From: Rhyzopertha dominica
Taxonomy: Eukaryota > Arthropoda > Insecta > Coleoptera > Bostrichidae
Assembly (NCBI GenBank): GCA_025024175.1
Contig: QCXZ01000047.1
Coordinates: 310,001-374,000, forward strand
DNA length: 64,000 bases
Direction of reading: 5' to 3'
The translations under genes and the position numbers were made by a program. Below the pieces are notes generated by a model, which saw nothing but the letters and a program-made list of their open reading frames with translations, ran no database searches and had not been told where the DNA came from. Below, piece after piece: positions 54,121 through 64,000 of the stretch (position 1 is the stretch's first letter; the number at the start of each line of letters is the position of its first letter).

Positions 54121-55771
54121 TAATTAAATTTTTTTTCTCATGATTAGAAACAAGAAAAAATACTTTACAACAAAATTACACATTTCAGATTGTATCACGT
54201 CAGAAAGACTGAACCGAGTAATGTAACGATAGGCGCGCTGTATTTTATTAAAATACCGAGAAAACTGAGGGGTATATAGGCCAGTCCTTCTGAGAAAAGT
54301 TTAATTATATGTAGGTTTAGGAATACACTGAAGCTTAAATACATTTCGATGTCCCTTTGTGCAATAGTTGCAAGAAAATAAGGCGTGCACCCACTGGGTT
54401 AAAACGAGCAAGTTGTGTAAGCATGAATGTGCTAGAAGTTGTGTATATTTTGATGCCAGTTTAGGGACAAAAGCTTATACCGGAAACCCGCCATAGGGGC
54501 AGTAGTGTTCAGAAAGCTCGGCTGCACAGGAATACAGCAAGAAAAACAGCAAACGTTTCATATCTTTTATTGTTCTACCACACGCTGTCAAATACAAAAA
54601 TAAAATTAACTCGCCGCACAGCAATGCCAACCTAGGCATTTGCAACTACTTACCTGACACCAGATCGGATTGTACACTTTAACTGGATAAATACAACATC
54701 CGCACCATATGGCTGTCAGCGGGTAGAAAAGATATCTGGTAGGAACTGTTAAACAAAAATCTCGGTACATAGCATACTTCACCCGAGATTAGGCCAACAA
54801 AACTATGTACAAGCTTGTGAGCTTTTTAGCTATGGAAAAGTTTCAAATAAAAGTTGCATGAAACTTTAATAGATATAACCAGAAATAAAAGAAAATACTA
54901 TGAATCGACTGTAATAACTATGTTATACAGTTTTTATTTTTATGGCTGTTTTAAATATTTCCGTAACTGAATTAACAGACTCTTAGAATTGTCCCTGCCG
55001 CCTTGCAATCCTGTGAAATCTGCTCTGCTGTATTATTATATTTTGCAGGCAGTTTGTGTAAATGACTTATTAAAATGTATACATCTTCCATATTTTCTTG
55101 GACCCAAAAAGTTCTTTTTTAGCTAAAAATCTGTCAGATAAAACAGAAAGAACACCTAGTAGTCAGCGCTTAGAGAAAGATTCGTATTGTCGTGACTATA
55201 TTTATTTACATAAGCATTTAGGCAGTTTAGTCACTGTTCTAATTTACATTTTAAAAAATCGTTAAGGTAATATATTTAAATAGTTTTTTTTAGAAAAAGT
55301 GCCTTTATGTGGCACTTTCTGCTCAAGAAATCAGTTTCTTCAACGCTACCCCCATATAAATTTTTTTAATGCTTTCCTTATGGAAGGTTCGCCAGCTCTT
55401 CGATGTAATTCACTGAAGATAATAATTCTGCACATCTTTCTTCCATATTGACCGAAAGTATAAGTAATTACTCGCGCATAGGTACCTACAATGTATAAAG
55501 TACAATAAACAGATAGCTAAATGAAAACATCACTTGAAGTTCATGAAACTAAATAATCCTTCTAAGTTTGAACGTAGTTGTTCCGTAAGTGAAAACCATA
55601 AAATACATTCGCTATTGAATGCACTGGTTTAATTGAAACTAAAGTTACTATGTGGTTAATAATAAGTATTATTTTGCTGTAATGTGTAAAATACATCGTG
55701 ATTACAAGTGAATGAATAAGTGAACTACTTGTGTACATTAAATGTAGATCGTGCTGATACTATTTTTTACC
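54121..55771. other. Non-coding stretch
   Basis: No gene or repeat could be supported over about 1.6 kb of AT-rich sequence. Confidence 0.4.
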
Positions 55772-56480
55772 TTAGTTTAGGAGTAAAGGAGACGGTCCGA
55801 AAACTCTGAATTTATTAGTACATATATTCATAGATAGATAGAAAGATGAAAAAATTGGCCACACACTTTCAATATGGTAAATCTCCATATTTTGTTTTGT
55901 GGTGATGACCCACAGTTTTTGTTTTCCCCAAACATTTTGAATAATCAACCGCTTTGGATCACAAGGACAGAAATCTGTTACTATAAGAGCCATATTTTAT
56001 AACACGGGGTTTCAAATAAATAGCAATTACTGTTTTTAAAATAGTCATATTTATCTTGCGTTAATGTCTCAGCATTATTGCTCCTTCGTTCTATTACTCC
56101 CTTTTTCCAATACGTCTTTGGTGGCTTAAAAGTGGAAACATCAGCTGGCTGCAAAATCCTCGTTGAGTTTCCATGAAGACAAATCAGAATTATCTTTCGT
56201 TGNNTGCATAGGTCGCCTAATTGATAGTTTGTATGGGCACTATGTCCANCAACGAACAGAATTACAGGAAATGTATTTNGTTGCGCCAAAAGTGGGATTA
56301 CATTGGCAAAGTAAAAGGACCACAAGTGAATTTGGTCTTTAACTTTTCAGCTACACANCTCAGAACTTCTNTTTCTAATAACATTACTCTTTTCATAAAT
56401 TTTGTGTCTTTCATTTTACATTATGCTCCTATAATGGACTCAACAAGTTTTCCATCTTTTCAGCCTCAGCGCAAAATGAT
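55772..56480 (-). pseudogene. pogo/Tigger-like DDE transposase fragment
   Basis: The minus strand reads FPVILFV.GHSAHTNYQLGD (second Asp position masked by N), IILICLHGNSTRILQPADVS and TFKPPKTYWKKGVIERRSNN at 55981-56325. Then TDFCPCDPKRLIIQNVWGK at 55920-55985 matches the 'GF.PFDP.R.DYSK..GK' end of the family. The N-terminal helix-turn-helix and first Asp are not found. Several N fall inside it. The same family occurs at 39552-39760 and 17770-18010. Confidence 0.75.
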
Positions 56481-56489
56481 TGTGTCATA

Positions 56490-56826
56490 TCTGTAACAGC
56501 AAACTGTATAAAAAAAAATCGACACATAGGAGACCACCATCTTGCAATAGCAATTTATAGACAGAAAAATTTGCAAATGTATCTACATAATAGAAGAGTA
56601 TTTCAATAAATGTCCTTTTAAATGTCCACTCCGATAGCTGTCTGTTTCTCTTGAATTCTTCCGCTGTTACAAATTTTATGCTAGTTTCTATTGACGACAA
56701 TTTTGGTTTGGTCCAGTATGATGTAACTTTGGTTGATGAAGGCGTCTTACTTCTACGATGCGCCCACATTAAGAACGCAAGTTGCATGTTTGCAGCCGAA
56801 TAGCCGAATTGATGGTAAAGCTATAT
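56490..56826 (-). pseudogene. SWIM-finger fragment of a SWIM/YqaJ-type protein
   Basis: The minus strand reads MQLAFLMWAHRRSKTPSSTK and VTSYWTKPKLSSIETSI, clearly related to the FLFWLHRRSEEP..TSQVCYWRG segment at 41000-41090. One frame over, FGCKHATC gives the SWIM CxH end. The YqaJ domain is absent. It joins the THAP-like fragment at about 56827. Confidence 0.6.
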
Positions 56827-57355
56827 AGCGACGTAGAAGAGAGTAGCACTTTGAAGTACGTTGGTAAAGCGATAAAGCAATAACCTTCTCGTCATTTGTC
56901 AATTTCCTTCCTTTAAGAATCTTTTTCGAATAACGTATTTGTTGAAAGGAGCAGAGTAACGGTAGTCAGTGACACATCATAAAATATTGTTTTCATTAAC
57001 GGGGAATCATCCTTGAGGACGTCTTTCAGTTGCTGTGATCTTATTCATACTGGTGTTTGACTTTTCTTAGGTGGTCTCGTTTTTGTCTGACAATTGTCAT
57101 TAACTGTTTTTCGTGGTGTTATTTTCTCATCAAATAACCCTTTAACTTTACCAAACAATCTTCCTCTGACTTCACTAAACGAAGACAGCTCCGAAGAATA
57201 AGGTCACTGCATGTTCTGCTGTGGATGGCTAGGATGCTTGGACAATAGGCTCATCAACAGGACAATCTGAGATATGAAGTGGTTTTGAAGAGGCACAAGG
57301 TCTATCAGGAGCTGAAGACGGTCCAGGAACTAGTTCACCAGTAGATACTGTATAT
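56827..57355 (-). pseudogene. THAP/P-element-like transposase, linker and helix-turn-helix region
   Basis: The minus strand reads GPSSAPDRPCASSKPLHISD, then after a frameshift SSELSSFSEVRGRLFGKVKG, LKDDSPLMKTIFYDVSL, KGRKLTNDEKVIALSLYQRT and SKCYSLLRRYIALPSIR. The last part matches the 'YS...K.FAL.L...SPK.Y..LR..F.LP....' region of THAP9/P-element-like transposases as I recall it. The THAP zinc finger and catalytic RNase-H-like domain are missing. One stop occurs in about 120 codons. Confidence 0.5.
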
Positions 57356-57529
57356 CAGAACCTATAAACATGTACAACGATTTATTACACATCATAATTA
57401 GGACACCGATGGCCGCACAAACCTGCAGCTAATGTGTGTATTTTATGATATAAGATTTGTAAGTAGGTGTAGTACACATCCCATAGGGTCGCATTAAGTA
57501 GCTCTGCAAAATATAAAATGTGCAAGTCG
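57356..57529. other. Non-coding stretch
   Basis: Nothing supported between the two opposed transposon relics. Confidence 0.4.
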
Positions 57530-58008
57530 CTCTACGTGACCAATGTGGTTATTAGGAGATTCGGGTAATCCATTGGAGCCATACTTAATGAGATCAGTTC
57601 ATAATCCAAATGAAAATGGTGCTAAATATAGGTATAATGAACGTCATGCAAGTGCTAGGAATGTTGTGGAGAGGTGGGTGCATAGGTTTATTGAAAACTA
57701 GGTTCCGCTGCCTGTCTATTAGAGTAAACAGCAATGTATTCACCTTTTGTAGGACAAATAAAATTAATGCACTGCGTTTACACAACATGTGTTGCACATA
57801 ACTTACCGTACCTGATGATATGGAACCTCAGGATGAGGCTCCACGAGCACTTATTAATGATGGGAATCAAGTGTACAATAATTTATTAAACGCAGGCCAC
57901 CCTACTAGGCAAGGTTTAATTAATAGATATTTCATATTTTTTTATATTACCTACGTTTCGGTATATCGCGATAAAGAAAATTCCATTAATAACAGACTTA
58001 TTTATTAA
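57530..58008 (+). pseudogene. HARBI1-like (PIF/Harbinger) nuclease, C-terminal part
   Basis: Plus strand: LLGDSGNPLEPYLMRSVHNP (about 57551), NENGAKYRYNERHASARNVV then ER (third acidic residue region, 57609-57675), GLLKTRFRCLSI one frame over, ALRLHNMC (about 57775), and VPDDMEPQDEAPRALINDGN (57810-57870) to LINRYF. This is the canonical end of PIF/Harbinger nucleases ('LGD.GYPL.P.LMTP...P....E..YN..H...RN.VER..G.LK.RFRCL', 'C.LHN.C'). Two frameshifts. The first two catalytic Asp residues are not present. A Myb/SANT-like gene of the same element type faces it from 58760. Confidence 0.8.
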
Positions 58009-58199
58009 GTGCCTTACATATATCCGACGCTGCATTAATTATGGAATTTGCAATAATTTTAGCTTGTGTACTATTATTTTGTATTAAACCTGTTAAATTT
58101 TCTATATTTGTGTTCAAAGTACTTAAAGTATACTGAATATTTGCTAGTGCATTCAGACTACGTTTATAATACTCTGTATTACTATAATTTTTTTAAAAT

Positions 58200-58770
58200 C
58201 TTCTGCTTATAGGAGTATCCTTGCTTTCATAAGTATATGGTCGTGTTCAGCAGCACATCTTTTTGATGTCGAAGGTGTTGGTGAACTTGTTGTTTTCATG
58301 TCCTCCACTGGTATGTTTGTAACTGGAAACTGATGTATATTTATTATCAAATCTAGTTTCAAATTTGGATATGTAAACTTATACCACGTTCTTCAACTTC
58401 ACACCCTTTATAAAAAGTGTTTCCTAATAAAGGACTCAGTACTCTCATTTCCATTCCAGTTAACTTTTTTTCAGATTCTGGCCCTCCATCTGTTATTAAT
58501 CTGGACCTCTCTATTTCGGCCGCTTTTTAAGGCATTTTTGTTCACTCCAAACCTGAAAATAACATATATAGTTAATTGTACTTAATTTTTACAATAAACT
58601 TTTGCCACCTCTTAATTGTTTTTCCACCATATCCACAAGCATTCAATTTATTTGTAAGCTCAGTCCATAGTTTTTTTAATATCTCTGGCAGATGCACAAT
58701 TAAAGCGGCCTGCCGCGAAATCAGGTTGCTACTCCACAAAAACCAATGATGATTCCCCAATGTGCATTCT
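58200..58770 (-). pseudogene. Myb/SANT-like DNA-binding protein of a PIF/Harbinger element
   Basis: The minus strand reads EILKKLWTELTNKLNACGYG then GKTIKRWQK (about 58600-58700), the core of the Myb/SANT-like domain that accompanies HARBI1 nucleases ('LW..LT..LN..G...K....W...W...K'). After a possible intron it continues VWSEQKCLKKRPK (about 58510-58550), and in another frame GGPESEKKLTGMEMRVLSPL and LGNTFYKG. The two-gene layout of PIF/Harbinger is thus present, with the two genes converging. Stops and frameshifts show decay. No TIRs were identified. Confidence 0.6.
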
Positions 58771-61700
58771 TAGCTTTAAATGCCCTTAAAATTAGTCATA
58801 CTGTTTAAGTTCGAATATAAAACAATGTATGTAGGTATGTGTACTTACATATGAAGAGTAAGAACGACAGCTCTTAAATCGGTAGAGCGAGCGTGAGTAA
58901 AATTTAAAAAAAGTATGTTTTTGGGCGCAAATTGGTTGTTCTATATCTATACGCAAACTAATAAGTTTTGTAATAAAACACAATTGCGTATAGATCATGT
59001 ATTGATAGTAAAGTTCGGAATATGAAAATTGAATTGTTAAGTATATGATGTTTAAAAAGTTAGATTTTATATATCAAAATGACGATAGAAATATAGATTA
59101 GAAAAACATACGTATGTTTCCTTTACAAGTACTCTCAGTTGCAATATTCATGCAACAACATAAGGGGCAACCCTCTACACTCTAAATTTAGTACCTTTTA
59201 TCACCAAACGATGGGGCAAGCACAGTATCCCTATTGAGCAACAATTTCCGGTTTTTATGCAACCCAACATTACCACATTTGAATATCTGCAGGGTTCAAT
59301 GACAGGTAAGATCTACCCTCGGATCTACCTGTTTTTACTATTACACCCAATATAACCAGACCAGCCCAACCGGTGCGGTATAGCTACGAATATGAAATTA
59401 GAGTTCCAAATGGACAGATACAAGGCTTGTAGGTATAAAGGGTGGGCGTGAACGATATTCAATAGCATTTACCTTCATTTCTAAACTCTTTGATGCATGC
59501 CTATTTAATAAACCGAAATATGTAAAATGTTAAACTTATTAAAACTTGAAACATTACAGTTATTATTATATTATTGATAAGATGATTCACTTAATACCGC
59601 GGAATCAGTCAACTTAAGTCAATGAAACAGTTTTTCTTCTCTATTTTAAACTAAAGTCAACTTTGTTATTACAAGTTACTTTTGTCATCGTAACCAAGTT
59701 GATTTTAGCTAATATCAAATTAAAAAAAATAACTTTTAGATACTTATATTGAATTGTGGTAAGTCATTTATTTCGGGTACTAAATTTCTCCACGTTTATT
59801 ATTTTAGCACAGGTTTAATAATAATATATGAAAAGAGGACCGTGGTTGCAACTTGTGAATTTTTAAGGGTACTGAGAATATGAGTTACAAATTACAATTA
59901 ATGTGTGTATATACGTGTTCGTTGGAATATAACGACAGTAACCTATTGTGATGTCACTAAAAGCTGCTCTGCCTTGATTTGTGTTCGATAAATTAATTTA
60001 AGTATCCTAATTTGGTATATGTGTACAGTGGCCTTCATAAGTAATGTCGTACGGGACGGTGGCGAAAATAACGATGCGCCTATTTCGCTGCAACCCGATA
60101 TTCAGTTGCGGACGACGTAGATGTCGCAAAAGAAGAGATACATGTTGCTCCTTTCTTTAATCCTCAAGTGGTATACTCAAACAAGTTTAAGACTGTATTG
60201 GAGAGGAAACTCGACTGTCTACTTGAATGTAAAAAAGTAGACTAAGCGGGCTTAGCAGTTATTAAAGCACAAGTTAACTCTTTAAATTCTGGTGAAGGAA
60301 GCCCGTTTAGTTTACCCTTTACATGCAATATTAAGTACTAAAGGAAATAATTTATGATGTGGCCAGAAAACAACAGTTTTTAATAAAAATCATATTTTCT
60401 GTTCTACCATTCCACCTCTTAAAAATTTTTAAAATCAGCAGGTTATGTTCATGTGATATCTGTCTTCTTTATAAAATAATACATTAATAAAATTGTAGTA
60501 AATTCATTTAGTACAGAACAGTACATGTTGCAACCATATATGTAGATGATTTCTCGCATTAAATAATATTTAGCTTACAGTGTTCATTGCTTTGATAATT
60601 TCTATTTTTTTCAACAAAAACCCATTTAGTTTAACTTATTCTGGGGTCTAACTACTAATAAATTAACTGCAATATTTTTATAAGAACTATATAACTTACG
60701 TATTTGTTAATTTTACGGCAAATATTAGATATATAGACAAACTGCAATAACACTTCATCAAATTCATTTTCAACGTAAATTGGTTTTTGTTTATAAATAC
60801 AAGTATACCTCACAAAAAACAATGTCGACCAACTTAGACACTACCACTCTAGGTAAAAGATGTGAAAATAATTTAATTTACGCGCAACTTTTAAGCAAAA
60901 TGTTTCCATAGATTTTGGACGTATTATTCAGCATTCGCGTATCGTCCACAAAAAACGCTCATCATTATTTCATTGCCTCTCTAAATATTTATTTATTTAT
61001 TTTTATAACTATATAATATAATTTTTACTTAAGAAATAATATTGTGTAAGTGTAGATAATTTTTTCTTACATTAAAGAAAAAACGTTTATAACTGAAGAT
61101 AGAGAGGAAAATTTACAATTTTGGAGTAACGTGGTTTACTGTTAGCTCGACGAATGCAGATAAATATTAATATATATCAAACATGCAATTAAATTTACAG
61201 TTAAACAATTTTATTATGGGAGATGCAACATAAACGCCCACCACTATATCTCTCGTTCAAAACAATTGTTTGAATCTAAATCTCCGTTAATATAATCCTA
61301 CAAAATGGCTAGGAAAAAATCCCGATTTTTGGCAGTAAGACGGAAAAAAGAATTCTCGTCTCCGCTATTTTGTAATGTATATCTTACCTTACCAATATTT
61401 TAAAACAAGAAGAAAAAATATTGTCAAATAAGAAACTTATAATGACACAATGATTTCTGCTTTTTGGATACAAAGTAAAACAATTTAAGATTTACAACCC
61501 TGTTCGGTATTATTTATGGCTTGCAAATTAGCAATCCCAAGTAAACAACCGAAGGTGCAAATGCAAATGTAGGTGTTGGCCTTTTTCTTTGGTTCAGTCT
61601 CGGTATTTTTACTTTCACGGTACAGAAATTACTTGATTGTTGTTTGATTTGGAATGAATGCAGATACCTACGTTCATATTCCAGGTGGCTGGTTAGTTAC

Positions 61701-62040
61701 TTCTTGCCCTTTGCGTCAAGTGGTGTTTGGAATTTTTATATCTCGATTCGTGGTTTATTGTTTATAAATTCAATTTTTTAGCTATTCTAAGAAGTTAAAT
61801 ATAAAATATAGTGCTTATTACAGCTATTAATTGTTATTTGTTAAGTGTTGAAATATTGGCAGTCTAATAGTAATACTAATGCGGAGATAAGAAAATTAAT
61901 GAGCAGAAAAAGAAATAAGAATTGTAATAGAATTTAAGAAATTACTGGACTCAAAAAAGGAAATACTAAAAAATTAAACCTTAAAAATATAAACATTTAA
62001 AATGAATTCTGTAGGACGATACAAGTATAAATAATAATTG
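58771..62040. other. AT-rich, gene-poor stretch
   Basis: About 3.3 kb without a supported gene. A plus-strand stretch at about 60100-60330 reads VADDVDVAKEEIHVAPFFNP and KFKTVLERKLDCLLECKKVD with one stop, and may be a decayed exon of unknown origin. The remainder is low-complexity A/T sequence. Confidence 0.4.
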
Positions 62041-62049
62041 GGGTAACAT

Positions 62050-62520
62050 CAATGTCGCATCAAAAATGAATCCCGGTAGAGCAGATTTTATGCAGGACAG
62101 CTCATCTAGCCATAATTTGATGGTAAATATCTACAGATATTTTAGAAATGTTTAGTAATAGACAATGTTTTTGCGATTATTGAAGTAGATCTGGTGGGTG
62201 GAAACAGGATTGTTGACTTTCAATATATATTTGCTCAATTAGAAGAAATTTGTGCCTATGGCAAAAACCTATCTATATGTTTATAGCAAACACCGCAATA
62301 AGTTTTTTGATAGACGCCGCCATCAATATTGTTGAAGAATTTAATTTTATTGTCGCAAAATTTATTGGTGGTAAACAAATTAATTATGCTTTGAAAAACT
62401 CGTATGAAGCAAGATGTGTTGCAGCTGTGATATCTCACAGTACCAAAATACTTCATAGTAATTCGCAATAATATGGTAGTTATGGAAAAGTAGAGGTAAG
62501 ACGACTATATTTATTAAAAA
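62050..62520 (+). pseudogene. Mutator-like transposase relic with internal deletion
   Basis: Plus strand: NPGRADFMQDSSSSHNLMV (62066, uncertain), then GGNRIVDFQYIFAQLEEICA (62191-62250), the start of the Mutator-like transposase domain. One frame over it continues AAINIVEEFNFIVAKFIGGK, QINYALKNSYEARCVAAVIS and HSTKILHSNSQ (62313-62471), which resembles the region following the catalytic domain ('VE.FN...AK..GGKR.NYSL..SY..RC.AAV.SH'). The approximately 250 residues that should lie between them are missing. It belongs to the same broad family as the relics at 16.7-29.7 kb, but the sequence differs. Confidence 0.5.
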
Positions 62521-64000
62521 AGACAAAACCGGACAAAAAGAAATCAGTGACAAATGTATTTGCGAAGTAATTTACAAAAGAGTGATGGAAATTATTATGA
62601 ATGAGGGAATATATAAAGAAGTTAANGATTTTATGGACAAATTGGTGAAAACAGATGAAGAAAACACCAGGGATCAAAATGTAACGGGGGAAAACTCCAG
62701 AAGCAAAAACTACATATACCTACTGCAAACATAATAAATATCAATTATTGCGATACCAAATCTATGAATATTGCATCCCTAGAAGATGGAAAAAGATATG
62801 AAGATATGGCCAGAGAATAAGTGGAGAGAGTTGCAAAGATTAACCGATGTGGGCTGTTCATTGACAAAAACATTTTATTTATGAGCTTCTCCGGATGAAG
62901 TGATAGATGACGATGTCGAAATAAATTTTATATTTACAGCATATAAATTAAATATTAGCCCATCAGAAGCAAATATTAAAAAAAAAATTTTTGGGCCATA
63001 AGTAGGAGATTGTTTCAATAAACAAAAATCACGATTGGTATTACCTAATTCAGGGTCAGCTAGACTTCCAAATAAAAAAAAACATGCGCACTAAGAGCGT
63101 AGAGTACATAAAAAGGAACTACGATTTTTGGTTACAAAAAGGATGTTGGATATTTTAAGAAAATATTTACTTTCTGAAATTATTGACTCCAGGTTATGTC
63201 GCAATATGGCCCTTAGGGGCATAATATGAAAATATTAAGTATTTTAAGATTGATATTGAGTTTGACGGGACTTTGCATAGACAGTTTTGTGGCCATTTGT
63301 CAACAGGGGCGTGGGAATATCGGCAAAGACTTGACTTCGGCTAAATCAAATTAATGTTTTCTCATATCGGGCACAGACGGATCCGAATGATTTGAAATCT
63401 GTGTGCCGTCAAGTCCCTGTTGGTGATTTTGATACGAAAAAACATTAGCTAATATTAATCGTGTTAGATTAGTGACAGCAATTTTCCGTTCTATATTGTC
63501 CGTGTATAATATGTAATGTGATTCTGCAAAAGTACCTCTACAATTTTTTAAATGCAAAAATGTTGGCAAACACTTATTTTGTTGTGTGCAGATCGTGGCA
63601 TAGTCCTGGTTTCATTTCTTTCCTAAATTATTTGTAATCGTCGCCGGAGATACCGATACCATTTACCTGAAATGCTTGGCCGCGTAGGCTACTGTTTGGG
63701 ATTTCATGGCGGGNTTTTTGCACTGGTGGTGGAGTGCGCCTGTCGTCATAAACCCATAAATCGCCCCTCATTTGCATGCGGTTACTTTGTTTGAAGTTTT
63801 ACTCACTTCAGGTTCGGGAGAAACTGGCAGGCGAACAAAATTCTGTACATTTCAACACTGTTCATAATGAACGCTCTTAATAAGAAAACAAGAAATAAGT
63901 TGCTCGTCATTATAATTTAGAGATGTAATAAGATAAGGATTGAGTGAGACGCAAAAGCTGAATAATCAGTCTAAAGATTGATGGAAAGCTGAATATACAT
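62521..64000. other. Mostly non-coding, unknown open stretches
   Basis: A plus-strand open stretch at about 62512-62730 (TGQKEISDKCICEVIYKRVM, EIIMNEGIYKEV, DKLVKTDEENTRDQN) has protein-like composition and may continue the preceding transposon relic. The rest shows no recognisable domain. The minus-strand ORF 63351-63569 is not supported. Confidence 0.3.

Overview
The window is eukaryotic, most likely insect or another arthropod. It is AT-rich and has spliced genes with GT/AG introns. It carries many superfamilies of animal transposable elements: Tc1/mariner, pogo/Tigger, hAT, PIF/Harbinger, Merlin, piggyBac, THAP/P-like, Mutator-like, non-LTR LINEs, a Ty3/gypsy remnant and several MITEs. 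I see no bacterial operons, no rRNA or tRNA that I can support, and no CRISPR. The only clearly conserved host gene is the 5' part of a VRK-family (vaccinia-related-kinase-like) protein kinase on the minus strand (exons 9715-9903, 9591-9660 and 2777-2973). Its second intron (about 6.6 kb) is filled with transposons.

Layout. 0-2.6 kb: a foldback repeat and a PIF/Harbinger relic with a TAA target duplication. 2.8-9.9 kb: VRK exons, with intron 2 holding a retroelement relic, a degraded LINE, overlapping palindromic MITEs, a 362-bp MITE and a 2.25-kb IS630/Tc1/mariner element with about 440-bp terminal inverted repeats. 10-16.7 kb: mostly non-coding, with two weak exon candidates, a gypsy pol relic and two MITEs end to end. 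16.7-26.5 kb: two nearly identical 4.9-kb blocks flank a 100-N scaffold gap and look like an assembly duplication. Each block holds a Mutator-like/YqaJ transposase broken by a MADF plus pogo insertion and by a hAT element that carries a LINE. 26.6-29.8 kb: a third, diverged copy of the Mutator-like element, split by a 1.3-kb mariner.

29.7-46.9 kb: an array of five complete or partial, head-to-tail, decayed copies of a transposase fused to a Ulp1/C48 cysteine protease. Between them lie a RING-finger, proline-rich gene built of symmetric phase-1 exons, an unrecognised coiled-coil gene, a MULE relic, and a SWIM-finger/YqaJ-exonuclease gene next to a pogo DDE remnant. 47-54 kb: hAT and mariner relics, a Merlin transposase with its catalytic residues present, a second decayed copy of the RING gene, and a piggyBac N-terminus joined to a MULE C-terminus. 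55.8-58.8 kb: pogo, SWIM, THAP and PIF/Harbinger relics. 58.8-64 kb is mostly AT-rich and non-coding, with one internally deleted Mutator-like relic.

Apart from the VRK gene, and perhaps the RING and coiled-coil genes, this is a transposon graveyard. The most interesting part is 29.7-52.3 kb, where Ulp1-fused transposases recur beside a duplicated RING/proline-rich gene that I cannot assign to a known family. All family calls come from motif recognition by eye; no database search was possible.
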